Below, one piece after another: positions 52,071 to 60,000 of a DNA stretch of 64,000 nt; position 1 is the first letter of the stretch; the number at the start of each line of letters is the position of its first letter. The notes below the pieces were generated by a model. The model saw nothing but the letters and a program-made list of their open reading frames with translations, had not been told where the DNA came from and did not search any database. Origin of the DNA: Pseudomonadota bacterium (GTDB taxonomy: Bacteria; Bdellovibrionota; UBA2428); contig JAGNHS010000003.1 in the NCBI GenBank assembly GCA_018001635.1, forward strand, positions 21,675 through 85,674, in the 5' to 3' direction. The position numbers and the translations under genes are program-made.

Positions 52071-52946
52071 ATGAAGGAAAAAAAGCTCTTTTTAAAATTG
52101 AGTTTTATTGGAGCCTTTATTGCTTCTTTTTTTAATCAAAGCCTTTTGGCCGATGAATGGTTTGAAAAAAACTTCAGTGAGTTGATGCGGATTAGAGAAG
52201 ATCTTTTTTCGGCATGTCCCCCAGCAGATTGTATATTTGTGGGCGTAGGGAGATCCCCTACTCCGATCACTGCGTTTTTGGCGGCTTCTTTTAATCCTAA
52301 AGATGCACAAAAGCACGTGATTGATATTCCTGTTTCTGGAATGCAACGCTATGGAGATTTAGATGCTGAGGCTAAGGATGTCGTGCATGGTCGATTTGAT
52401 GCTTTGTTTGGCAAATATCTACCTAAAGAAAAAATTCAAGGGAAAAGGGTGATTCTAATAGATGCGATATTTAGCGGCAGTAGCCTCGCCGGGGTCTTTG
52501 ACGAGCTTAATCGTTTTGTTGATTCCAACAAAATTAATGCCGAAGTTAAAGGGCTAGGTTTAAATTTTCCTAAAGAAATTTCGCCAGAATCTATAAAGTC
52601 TAGAGGCATTGATGTGACTTCCTCAAATTTAACTGCTGATCTGCTTTTTGGTCATATAAGACGTAGATTTGGAAAATTCGAAAAATTACCAATTACAAAA
52701 ATAGATCCCGATTTTAAATACGTTGTGCCTCAGGCAGATTTAAAAGTGGATGGGGAATATAATAAAAGCGTTAGCGAATTGCATGAAATGCTTTCAAAAA
52801 GGAAATTAACACTAGCAAAGTTTTCTAAAAAATCGAGTGGTGGTCTAGCTTTGGGCTTATCTAAGATTGGGCAAAACTTAAGAAAGCTCGTTGAGAACTG
52901 TAAAGATTCACTAAGATTGCCGATGCAAGCCCCTACTCAATATTAA
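52071..52946 (+). CDS. Exported phosphoribosyltransferase-like protein
   Basis: A 291-residue protein with a signal-like N-terminus (LKLSFIGAFIASFFNQSLLA) ending about residue 27. The rest has a PRTase-like pattern: CIFVGVGRSPTPITAFL (about 54-70) and GKRVILIDAIFSGSSLAGVF (124-143), where hydrophobic strand, Asp131 and a Gly/Ser loop match the PRPP-binding motif. The second Asp of the usual motif is Ala. C-terminal basic residues may be disordered. Substrate and even catalysis are uncertain. An exported PRTase is unexpected. Confidence 0.5.
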   Translation: MKEKKLFLKLSFIGAFIASFFNQSLLADEWFEKNFSELMRIREDLFSACPPADCIFVGVGRSPTPITAFLAASFNPKDAQKHVIDIPVSGMQRYGDLDAEAKDVVHGRFDALFGKYLPKEKIQGKRVILIDAIFSGSSLAGVFDELNRFVDSNKINAEVKGLGLNFPKEISPESIKSRGIDVTSSNLTADLLFGHIRRRFGKFEKLPITKIDPDFKYVVPQADLKVDGEYNKSVSELHEMLSKRKLTLAKFSKKSSGGLALGLSKIGQNLRKLVENCKDSLRLPMQAPTQY

Positions 52947-52958
52947 ACTTTAAGTTTC

Positions 52959-54524
52959 TTATGCAGGCTTAGGAACTTCTATACGTGGAAAGAGTCGGGG
53001 TATTTCTCCAAGCGCGGCTCCCTCTTTAAGTAAATTCAGTTGAGCTTTGTTCCAAGCATTTTCTCTGTCGATATTTAAGCCGAGAGCCTTTTGGAGTTCC
53101 AAACTAGCTTTGGGTAGGAATGAATATGAAAGTACCGAAAACACTGCAAGTGCATCGAGAGCTGTTCTAAGTACAACTGCAAGACGAGGGTGTTGGGCAG
53201 GGTCTTTGGCTAGCGCCCATGGCTTAGTATCATTAATGTAACGGTCACAAGCGGCGACGGCATCGCTGAAATGTTTTATTCCTAAGTGAAATTTGGCTTG
53301 GTCGAATTCCGTGACCATGAGCTCGGGTAACTTTTCAATCTTAGTTAAGAGCTCTTGATCTATAGCTTCTCTTTGTGGTGCTGCGGGTACTTTGGGCCCA
53401 AAATTTTTGTGAACTAAAGTGAGGGTTCTTGAGGTGAGATTTCCCAAACCATTGGCGAGATCGGCATTACATCTATTAATAAAGAGTTCGAGGGTAAAAT
53501 TGGCATCCCCACCAAAACTCATTTCACTCAATAGAAAGTATCTAAAGTAGTCGGCTCCATAGAGATCAGCAAGATCGAGTGGGTTGACCACATTCCCAAG
53601 GCTCTTGCTCATTTTCATACCGCCTGTGAGCCAAAAACCACCCACGTAGATTTTTTTGAAAAGGGGCATTTCTAATCCCAAAAGCATAGCAGGCCAGTAA
53701 ATGGCATGAGTTTTAAGAATGTCTTTTCCAATGAGATGGGTGCAGTTTTCCCACATGAGACTATCAAATTTCGGATTTTTTGAGGGGGCATGGCCCTCGT
53801 ATCCAAGCCCGCCGAGATAATTGAGAAGAGCGTCGAACCAAACATAGGTGACGTATTTTTTATCGAAGGGTAGGGGAATTCCCCAGCTGAGTCTCTCGAT
53901 TGGGCGAGATATGTTGAGGTCCTCAAGTGGTTGATCGAGAAAAGCTAAGACTTCATTCCTGTAATGAGAGGGTTGAATGGCTTCGGGGTTGTTTTTGTAA
54001 AACTCGATGAGCTTATTTTGGTAGGCGCTCATTTTAAAAAAGTAATTAGGTTCCTTGCGCACAACGGGGGCTTTGAGGTGGTCGGGGCAAAGTCCCTCGG
54101 CATTCCATTCTTGGTCGGTGCGAAATCGCTCGCATCCCACACAGTATTTTCCCTCGTATTCCGAGTAGTAAATTTCCTTTTTATCCATCAGAAACTGAAG
54201 CGCGTTTTGGACCATGGTGTAGTGTGCGGGAGCGCTTGTCCTATAGAAATCGTCGTTTTCGAGGCTCAACTTGGCCCATGCAGTCTTGAAAGCATCGCTG
54301 TTGCGATCGACGAAAGCTTTTACTTCAACGCCTTCTTCAGAGGCTTTTTGGGCGATTTTCTCTCCGTGTTCGTCTGTTCCAGTGAGGAAAAACACCTTTT
54401 TCCCTCTCATAAGAGCATACTTTTTGAGGAAATCTCCTATGACGGTGGTGTAAGCGTGGCCGAGGTGAGGGTGTGAGTTCACATAGTAGATGGGGGTAGT
54501 TATATAGAGGGATTCTTGCTTCAT
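52959..54524 (-). CDS. metG: Methionyl-tRNA synthetase
   Basis: Class I aminoacyl-tRNA synthetase charging tRNA-Met. HLGHAYTTVIGD is the HIGH motif region, with KMSKSLGNVV (KMSKS) later and a zinc-binding knuckle (CVGCERF...CPDH). At 521 residues it lacks the C-terminal EMAP dimerisation domain found in some bacterial forms. AGGAGAAAGCG precedes the ATG. It converges on the PRTase-like gene. Confidence 0.97.
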   Translation of the reverse strand: MKQESLYITTPIYYVNSHPHLGHAYTTVIGDFLKKYALMRGKKVFFLTGTDEHGEKIAQKASEEGVEVKAFVDRNSDAFKTAWAKLSLENDDFYRTSAPAHYTMVQNALQFLMDKKEIYYSEYEGKYCVGCERFRTDQEWNAEGLCPDHLKAPVVRKEPNYFFKMSAYQNKLIEFYKNNPEAIQPSHYRNEVLAFLDQPLEDLNISRPIERLSWGIPLPFDKKYVTYVWFDALLNYLGGLGYEGHAPSKNPKFDSLMWENCTHLIGKDILKTHAIYWPAMLLGLEMPLFKKIYVGGFWLTGGMKMSKSLGNVVNPLDLADLYGADYFRYFLLSEMSFGGDANFTLELFINRCNADLANGLGNLTSRTLTLVHKNFGPKVPAAPQREAIDQELLTKIEKLPELMVTEFDQAKFHLGIKHFSDAVAACDRYINDTKPWALAKDPAQHPRLAVVLRTALDALAVFSVLSYSFLPKASLELQKALGLNIDRENAWNKAQLNLLKEGAALGEIPRLFPRIEVPKPA

Positions 54525-54691
54525 GATCGCTTTCTCCTATGAAAAAACACTTCCTCTGATTAAGCGGCTTTTTCGCTGATGGGTCAAGTGAGAGTACCCC
54601 AGAGTGAAAAAATTTTCACAAACACTATTGTCAGAGTGAAAAATCGTGTAAAAATGAATTTACCAAGTTTTTGGAAGAGGAGAAAAAAACA

Positions 54692-55051
54692 ATGGCAAAA
54701 AAAGCTACAAAGAAAGCAACTAAAAAAGCAACCAAGAAGGCAACTAAAAAGGCTACTAAAAAAGCCACTAAGAAAGTCGCTAAGAAAACTAAAAGGAAGC
54801 CAAACGCTAAGTTCATGGCTCCTTTGAATGTTAGCGAAACTCTTGCTGCAGTAGTTGGCAGTAAGCCCATTCCACGTACTGAAGTGACTAAAAAACTTTG
54901 GGCGTACATCAAGAAGAATGGCCTTCAAGACTCTAAAAATCGCCGTCAAATCAACGCTGATGACAAGCTAAAAGCTGTGTTCGGCGGACGCGGTTCTGTG
55001 TCTATGTTTGATATGACTAAATTAGTCAGCAAACACCTTACAAATAAGTAA
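54692..55051 (+). CDS. SWIB-domain protein with histone-H1-like lysine tail
   Basis: A 119-residue protein. Residues 3-32 are repeats of KKAT, giving a highly basic, H1-like tail. From about 40 the SWIB/MDM2 domain follows: LAAVVGSKPIPRTEVTKKLW, IKKNGLQDSKNRRQINADD, LKAVFGG and FDMTKLVSKHL. Similar fusions occur in chlamydiae and some Bdellovibrio-like bacteria and may compact DNA. GAGGAG lies nine bases before this ATG. A TTG seven codons upstream is less likely. It is followed by a strong terminator. Confidence 0.85.
   Translation: MAKKATKKATKKATKKATKKATKKATKKVAKKTKRKPNAKFMAPLNVSETLAAVVGSKPIPRTEVTKKLWAYIKKNGLQDSKNRRQINADDKLKAVFGGRGSVSMFDMTKLVSKHLTNK
54698..54775 (+). repeat. Tandem 12-base repeat coding KKAT units
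   Basis: Six units of about 12 bases, AAAAAAGCTACA with synonymous changes, encode KKAT repeats in the SWIB protein. Unit boundaries stay in frame, so copy-number change would lengthen or shorten the basic tail without a frameshift. Confidence 0.75.
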
Positions 55052-55081
55052 GACGCTTGTTCCTATAGGGAACTAATTTTA

Positions 55082-55118
55082 AGCCCGGGATCCTATTAAG
55101 GATTCCGGGCTTTTTTTA
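55082..55118 (+). terminator. Rho-independent terminator after the SWIB gene
   Basis: AGCCCGGGATCCT pairs with AGGATTCCGGGCT over a four- to five-base loop, followed by seven T. One pair in the stem is a mismatch or G-T. Confidence 0.85.
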
Positions 55119-55179
55119 TTCATCAAATCTTAACTGAGATTTAATTTGTTTTTAGCCTGTGAGGGCTTAGAATAAGGCT

Positions 55180-55782
55180 ATGGGGAAAGCTATCTTTCGA
55201 TATAGTTTCAAATCTAGAATTTTAAATTTTCTTATAATCCCACTATTCGTCGTAATCTTATCTGCTTGTAAAATTGGAAGTTATTATTCGAGTGGTAATG
55301 AAAAAGTTTCTCTTGAAGAGGCCACTCACTTCTCGGATGCCGATCGACAGGCTTATGAAGGTGCCTATGGTCAAATGTTTCCTGGAGTCACTCCACAGGG
55401 TTCAGGTAAGTCTGCAGATATTGCAAAGATGGCTTCTGCAATGATTGGGTTTAAAAACTGCGCTGCCGGTTTAAGTGGTGGCATCAAATGTGCCGTTCAA
55501 GCTTCCACTATACTTCGTGCTGCGGGCGTGAATGTTTGGGATGCTTCAGTAAATGGATTGGTCTCTAAACTCAGAGCTCAAGGGTGGAGAGATGGAACTT
55601 GTGGCCCGGGAGCGGTATTTCATACTGCACAAGCCTCCTCGAGCGGACGACATGTGGGTGTGATTGGGCAAGATGGTCGCGTGGTTCATAATGGAGGAAT
55701 TGGCGGAACTTGCGGTCAGCTAGGTACAAAGAATTATCCAAGTTGGTTTAGTCGAGGAAAATGCTTAGTAGCTCCAACTTAA
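55180..55782 (+). CDS. Lipoprotein, NlpC/P60- or CHAP-like peptidase, putative
   Basis: A 200-residue protein with a lipoprotein signal (PLFVVILSAC, lipobox Cys30). The rest fits a small cysteine peptidase: KCAVQASTILRAAG with Cys104 at the start of a helix, and GRHVGVIGQDGRVVHNGG with His158 and, after it, Asn171 as candidate third residue. This is the Cys-His order of NlpC/P60 or CHAP domains. It may cut peptidoglycan. First of a run of exported genes on this strand after the SWIB terminator. Confidence 0.55.
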   Translation: MGKAIFRYSFKSRILNFLIIPLFVVILSACKIGSYYSSGNEKVSLEEATHFSDADRQAYEGAYGQMFPGVTPQGSGKSADIAKMASAMIGFKNCAAGLSGGIKCAVQASTILRAAGVNVWDASVNGLVSKLRAQGWRDGTCGPGAVFHTAQASSSGRHVGVIGQDGRVVHNGGIGGTCGQLGTKNYPSWFSRGKCLVAPT

Positions 55783-55809
55783 ATTAAGTTTAACAAAGGA
55801 ACGTTTGAT

Positions 55810-56298
55810 ATGAAAAAGACAATTTTTATAAGCGCATTATTAAGTTTATACATGAATTCGGCATTGGCCTTAGTCGTGGTGCCCTGTAAAAAGGATTTTG
55901 ATGAAACTCTTAAGTCAGTTACAAAAGTTCAAGAATTAAAACAATTCAACTCTAATAAACGGCCCTATGGGCTCTATGAAATGAGCTTTAATGAAGATGG
56001 GCTTTTGCGAGCAGAATACATTCTTATTGAAAATTCTTCAGATCCTAAAAAATGCCGAATTGTGATTCGAGACCAAAGTTTATTGAGTTATCGAAGTGGA
56101 ATGAGCCCGGATCTTATGCCTACTGATGTGGCTCAAGTGGTCATAGAGGATGCTGCTTTAATTCAGGCACGGCACGAGGCAGGTATAGGGCGTGTGAGCC
56201 GAGAATCTTATCTTAAAAACTTAGAGCGAATGGATCCTAAAGATGCCAATATTAAATGGTTAGTTTCGAAATTAAGAGTAGAATGGTCTTTGAAGTGA
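55810..56298 (+). CDS. Exported hypothetical protein, 162 residues
   Basis: A signal peptide (MKKTIFISALLSLYMNSALA) is followed by a short cysteine motif (VVVPCKKDFDE...) and a region with beta-like segments (LYEMSFNEDGLLRAEYI, KCRIVIRDQSLL). No family was recognised. The two cysteines could form a disulfide. It overlaps the start of the following gene by 16 bases, so the two are likely co-translated. It lies 27 bases after the upstream lipoprotein. Confidence 0.55.
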   Translation: MKKTIFISALLSLYMNSALALVVVPCKKDFDETLKSVTKVQELKQFNSNKRPYGLYEMSFNEDGLLRAEYILIENSSDPKKCRIVIRDQSLLSYRSGMSPDLMPTDVAQVVIEDAALIQARHEAGIGRVSRESYLKNLERMDPKDANIKWLVSKLRVEWSLK

Positions 56299-56864
56299 GC
56301 TTGAAAAGACCTTTCAAATATCAATTGCTAATCTTAATGAATTTTGGGTTTTTGAATTTTTTAGCTATGGCCGGAGAATCACTTTTTCTGCAAGCCCAAC
56401 GTATACTACCCCCTCTAGGACAAACAAAAACAGGACAACTCATCACGGATTCTAAAGATGTGGCCATGTTTAATTTAGAGACAAGCAAAGAAGGTTTTGA
56501 ATTTAAAAGTTATGGCCCAAAAGCCTCTGTAGTCTATAAATACGATAGCCAGCAACATCAGTTGACCTTGGTGAATCCCAAGGGAAAAGACGAATATGTT
56601 AAGGCGCCTGCTAAAACACTCAAAGCTTGGCCACTACTTGAATTGCTTATGGGGCGAGATGCTTCAAAGCTATTAACATCGTTTAAACCTGTGCTCATCG
56701 ACCCCGCCACTCAAAGCAAGGGGCAAAAAATCTCAAAATTTGAAAACAATGAAGGTCTTATAAACCTCATAGAGTTTCGTTATGTAGAGGCCGTTCCCGA
56801 GCCAAAGTTGAAAAGTTTAAGAATTGTTTCTGGGGCCGAAGATTATCTCTTTGAATTTGACTGA
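56283..56864 (+). CDS. Exported hypothetical protein, ~193 residues
   Basis: Begins inside the end of the preceding gene. The start gives MVFEVSLKRPFKYQLLILMN and a hydrophobic signal. The mature portion is beta-rich (VVYKYDSQQHQLTLVNPKG, LINLIEFRYVEA, LRIVSGAEDYLFEFD) and could be a small outer-membrane lipocalin-like or LolA-like fold, but no family is recognised. The alternative opening nine codons earlier lies deeper in the preceding gene. Confidence 0.45.
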   Translation: MVFEVSLKRPFKYQLLILMNFGFLNFLAMAGESLFLQAQRILPPLGQTKTGQLITDSKDVAMFNLETSKEGFEFKSYGPKASVVYKYDSQQHQLTLVNPKGKDEYVKAPAKTLKAWPLLELLMGRDASKLLTSFKPVLIDPATQSKGQKISKFENNEGLINLIEFRYVEAVPEPKLKSLRIVSGAEDYLFEFD

Positions 56865-56960
56865 GTTTAATGGCCTGATTTCCCTATGAAATTGTCTTAA
56901 CCAAATTTCCATAATCACTCCACAAGTCGCCAGTATTCTGAATGAGTAAGGGGAGCGATT

Positions 56961-57347
56961 ATGAAAAACCTACTACTAACAAGTTTTGTAATTTTACTAA
57001 GTATGAATCAATCAAAAGCAGCTTCTGATTTTGGAGAAGCTTTAGTGGCTTTTAATGAGTATTCCGATAGTGAAGATTCTGATATTCACGAATTACAAAG
57101 AAGAGAGCGTTATCGACCAGGCCAAGATAATGGACAACGCCCTTCAAGACCCGGGCAAGAAGGCGATCCCGAAATTCCAGATCATATTCTAAGTCTCATG
57201 GTGAATTCATGCTTGGATAAGGTTATTAATCAGGAATGTAAGGTTGAAGTGCAAACTGGCAATTTCGTTAAAGGTAAATGCATCAAAGACCATAAACCAG
57301 GCACGGATCGATTGATTTGTGCCATTCCGCCTCCACCTAGAGATTAA
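56961..57347 (+). CDS. Exported hypothetical protein, 128 residues
   Basis: A signal peptide (MKNLLLTSFVILLSMNQSKA) is followed by an acidic and Arg/Pro/Gln-rich stretch (SEDSDIHELQRRERYRPGQ, RPSRPGQEG), then a small cysteine-containing domain (NSCLDKVINQECKVEVQTG, KCIKDHKPGTDRLICAIPPP). Four cysteines suggest two disulfides. GGGGAG precedes the ATG. No family was recognised. Confidence 0.5.
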   Translation: MKNLLLTSFVILLSMNQSKAASDFGEALVAFNEYSDSEDSDIHELQRRERYRPGQDNGQRPSRPGQEGDPEIPDHILSLMVNSCLDKVINQECKVEVQTGNFVKGKCIKDHKPGTDRLICAIPPPPRD

Positions 57348-57360
57348 TTATAAAAAATCC

Positions 57361-57388
57361 GCCCGAATGAAAACTCATTCGGGCTTTT
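57361..57388 (+). terminator. Rho-independent terminator
   Basis: GCCCGAATGA and TCATTCGGGC pair perfectly over an AAAC loop, followed by TTTT. It lies 14 bases after the stop of the small cysteine-rich protein. Confidence 0.85.
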
Positions 57389-57407
57389 AAACATTTGGGG
57401 AGATGTT

Positions 57408-58067
57408 ATGAAAAATTTAATGATTATAAAAAAACTTCTAAGTTTAACCATTGTTGTTTTAAGTGTGCAAAGTTGGGCGGGAAAATCATGTGTGGTGGAC
57501 TGTAAATGCACCGGAGATAAATGTTTCAATCTTTTAGACACTCACTTGTTGCCCTCAAAGTCGGCGTGTAATTTTAGTGGAATTGATAAGGATTATTTCA
57601 ATCCAGAGTTTTTATCTGGATTTTCTCCAATCAAAAATGGAATTAAAGAAGTTCAAAAGCAAGCCATGCAAGCTAAGGGCGGGTCTTTAAAATTAATCAC
57701 TCAACCTAAAAATAGAGAAATTTTCTTGGATTGCACGAGAACAGATAATGCCGATAAAAGTGTAGTCAATTGCCGTGTTCGAAAGGGCGACATTGGTTTT
57801 GATTTTTTAAGTCTAGATATAAGTCGTACAGTGACTAAAGCTGGCTGTGAAGAATCCATTTCTTTGCATGGCAAGTACTCTGCTTTGGCCTATATAAGAC
57901 ATGGAAAAGATGTGCTTAACAATAATATTAAAAGGGCCTTTGCAGAGAGAGTAGACTTGCTGGCTCAACAAGTTGCTATCGAGCAAAAAGCCTTTGCCAT
58001 AGCTAATGCAGCTCCTAAGGCCGATCCTAATTATGGCGTTATTCTTTCAACTAAAAGAAAGCATTAG
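57408..58067 (+). CDS. Exported hypothetical protein, 219 residues
   Basis: A signal peptide with a basic start (MKNLMIIKKLLSLTIVVLSV) is followed by a cysteine-rich N-terminal part (CVVDCKCTGDKCF, then SACNF), suggesting a small disulfide-bonded domain. The rest looks beta-rich (KLITQPKNREIFLDCTR, VVNCRVRKGDIGFDF, CEESISLHG) and ends in a helical region about 165-205. GGGGAG lies eight bases before the ATG. No family was recognised. Confidence 0.5.
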   Translation: MKNLMIIKKLLSLTIVVLSVQSWAGKSCVVDCKCTGDKCFNLLDTHLLPSKSACNFSGIDKDYFNPEFLSGFSPIKNGIKEVQKQAMQAKGGSLKLITQPKNREIFLDCTRTDNADKSVVNCRVRKGDIGFDFLSLDISRTVTKAGCEESISLHGKYSALAYIRHGKDVLNNNIKRAFAERVDLLAQQVAIEQKAFAIANAAPKADPNYGVILSTKRKH

Positions 58068-58124
58068 GCACTCGATGGTTTTTTGACGACTGAGTTTAAA
58101 GTCTACACAGTGTAAAATGAAACT

Positions 58125-58886
58125 ATGGTGTTTAAGAACTATCGACTAGGCTTTTTGCTAATTCTTTGCTCAAGTTTATATGTGCAAGCTAAAAACGGAA
58201 CTGCACGGGGTGTTGGTTCGGGAATAATGTATCCTGCTCCGCACTTGGCAACGGTAGTGAATCCCGCGGTTGCGGGTGAGGCTCCTCCGGGAACCCTGTA
58301 TGGACTCTATAGAGCGCAAGAAGAGTTGCCCTATGGATCTTTAACTTTAGGGATGAAGACTTTGGGACTCTCGGCAGCTTACCGACAAGAGGGCACTCAA
58401 TCTAACAAGCAAGACATTTACGAAGGGGCCGTCGGCTTGCGAAGCGACTTTATTATGGTGGGTGGAACTTATCGAAGCACGGGTGGAAATTCTGATGATG
58501 GAGATGTTTCCATAATGTTTGATTTGTCTAATTTTCGTGCAGGAGTCGTGGCGCGTAGTATTTCGAATGGTGCCAATCGCTTAGATTTTGGTGTGGCGCT
58601 TAGAACTAGCGATAACTTGTATTTAGAGCTCGATATTAAAAAAGACAAACCCTACGACCAAAAGGATTATCTAGCGGATGCTTCATTTGTGGTGGATGTG
58701 ACTAATTGGTCTTTAGGTGTGGGTTACGATACGAATTATTCGAACGCCAAACTTCAAAAGGGCCATGTTCATGCCGGAATGTCGCTTATGCTTTCAGACA
58801 ATTTGTATATAGACGCGCATTACCGTCTTCAAACTCAAGAATGGTCCGCCGACAACTGGAACGGCGGCCTCCGCATGATCTGGTAG
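58125..58886 (+). CDS. Outer-membrane beta-barrel protein, putative
   Basis: A 253-residue protein with signal peptide (MVFKNYRLGFLLILCSSLYV). The mature sequence is made of short amphipathic strands with tight turns (GSLTLGMKTLGLSAAYRQEG, VGLRSDFIMVGGTYRS, WSLGVGYDTNYS, LYIDAHYRLQTQEWS) ending NGGLRMIW, a terminal aromatic typical of barrels. Eight to ten strands fit the length. Its stop lies at the border of the palindromic repeat. Confidence 0.6.
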   Translation: MVFKNYRLGFLLILCSSLYVQAKNGTARGVGSGIMYPAPHLATVVNPAVAGEAPPGTLYGLYRAQEELPYGSLTLGMKTLGLSAAYRQEGTQSNKQDIYEGAVGLRSDFIMVGGTYRSTGGNSDDGDVSIMFDLSNFRAGVVARSISNGANRLDFGVALRTSDNLYLELDIKKDKPYDQKDYLADASFVVDVTNWSLGVGYDTNYSNAKLQKGHVHAGMSLMLSDNLYIDAHYRLQTQEWSADNWNGGLRMIW

Positions 58887-59000
58887 AAGGCGCCTAGCGA
58901 CTTTTTACCATCGCCCCCCACCTTTTTACCATTAGAACAATTTAAACGTGTTTCTAGGGTGGGGGTCGACTGCTAAAAGTCGCTAGACGCCTTCTAGCAG
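58880..59000. repeat. Dispersed palindromic element, copy B
   Basis: Arms of about 43 bases, 58880-58922 and 58957-59000, pair with about eight mismatches and enclose an AT-rich spacer. The left arm includes the same 34-base core (GCGCCTAGCGACT, then ACCATCGCCCCCCACC) as copy A's right arm. Copy B has no insertion in its left arm. The left edge covers the last codon and stop of the outer-membrane protein gene, and the right end is 20 bases before trmJ. Confidence 0.85.
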
Positions 59001-59019
59001 AGCGTTTAAGTAACTTCTC

Positions 59020-59874
59020 ATGTTTATTCCGGCGCCTATAGTGATATTCGTGAGGCCTCAAGCTCAAGGTAACGTAGGTGCTATTTCGCGTGTGATGTCT
59101 AACTTTGGAATCACCGAGCTCCGGCTTGTGAATCGCCCACCAGCCAATGCTGATTTACTCGAAACTCGTTATGGGGATGTGGATTGGATCTTAGCGTGCA
59201 AAGGCAAAAGCATTCTTGATAAAGCGCAAATTTTTAAAAGTTTGCCAGAAGCTCTCCACGACTGCGAATTGGCAATTTCAACCTCTGGGCGACCTCGTGG
59301 CAATGAAGACGGTTACTCGCGCACCACTTTAAAAATGCAAGACGCCTTAGATTCTCTCAGCCAATGGATGGAGCAAAAGAAATCCAATGATCTTCGATGG
59401 GCCTTAGTGATTGGTCCCGAGGACGATGGCCTTCGTGAAGATGAAATCGCGCTCTGTCGACATTTGGTTTACATCCCCACGACTCAAGAAAATCCCGCGA
59501 TGAATGCAGCCATGGCTACGGGTTGCTTACTTTATCATTGGCACAACTATTCTGAATTTTTTAGCAAGAACAACATTTCGCAAAAAAATCGTGGACCCTT
59601 TCCTGAGAGCAAAGAATATTCTGAAAGTGGGCGCAAAGATTGGGCCACGCAAGAGCAAGCTTTAGCCTTTGCCGATTATCTCATGGAAACTGTAGAGCTC
59701 ACTTCCTTTTTAAAATATCCAGATCAGGCGGCCGTTCTGGCTCGTTTGCAAAGATGGGTTCAAGTTGCCCCAATTCCATTAGGTGAACTTTTATTTGCTT
59801 TCGAAATTCTTTATCAAATTCGAGCCAAAATTACGGGCGAATATTCCAAACGAGATTTTTTGAAAAAAACTTAG
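59020..59874 (+). CDS. trmJ: tRNA/rRNA 2'-O-methyltransferase (TrmJ-like)
   Basis: A 284-residue SPOUT-superfamily methyltransferase of the TrmH/SpoU type. Motif 1 reads IVIFVRPQAQGNVGAISRVM, motif 2 ALVIGPEDDGLREDEIALC, and motif 3 has YIPTTQENPAMNAAMAT, where the usual Ser-Leu-Asn reads Ala-Met-Asn. The Asn and Arg of the fold are kept. The length and C-terminal extension match TrmJ, which methylates C/U 32 in tRNA, though other specificities are possible. It begins 20 bases after the palindromic repeat. Confidence 0.85.
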   Translation: MFIPAPIVIFVRPQAQGNVGAISRVMSNFGITELRLVNRPPANADLLETRYGDVDWILACKGKSILDKAQIFKSLPEALHDCELAISTSGRPRGNEDGYSRTTLKMQDALDSLSQWMEQKKSNDLRWALVIGPEDDGLREDEIALCRHLVYIPTTQENPAMNAAMATGCLLYHWHNYSEFFSKNNISQKNRGPFPESKEYSESGRKDWATQEQALAFADYLMETVELTSFLKYPDQAAVLARLQRWVQVAPIPLGELLFAFEILYQIRAKITGEYSKRDFLKKT

Positions 59875-60000
59875 TAGAAAAATTTTTTTTAAAATTAATT
59901 TCTTGTTAAGCTCGAAACTTTGCAAATTTAATCATTTAGAGATTTTTATGAAGTTCGATATTTCAGTTTCCTCTCAATATTAATGATATTATTAACTTAG

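Noticed and set aside
53964..54476. 170-residue open frame opposite metG
   Set aside because: It lies wholly antisense to the conserved metG coding sequence and its composition follows from metG codons, with no ribosome binding site.
54698..54775. Short tandem repeats considered as a CRISPR-like array
   Set aside because: They are coding repeats of KKAT with no spacers and stay in frame.
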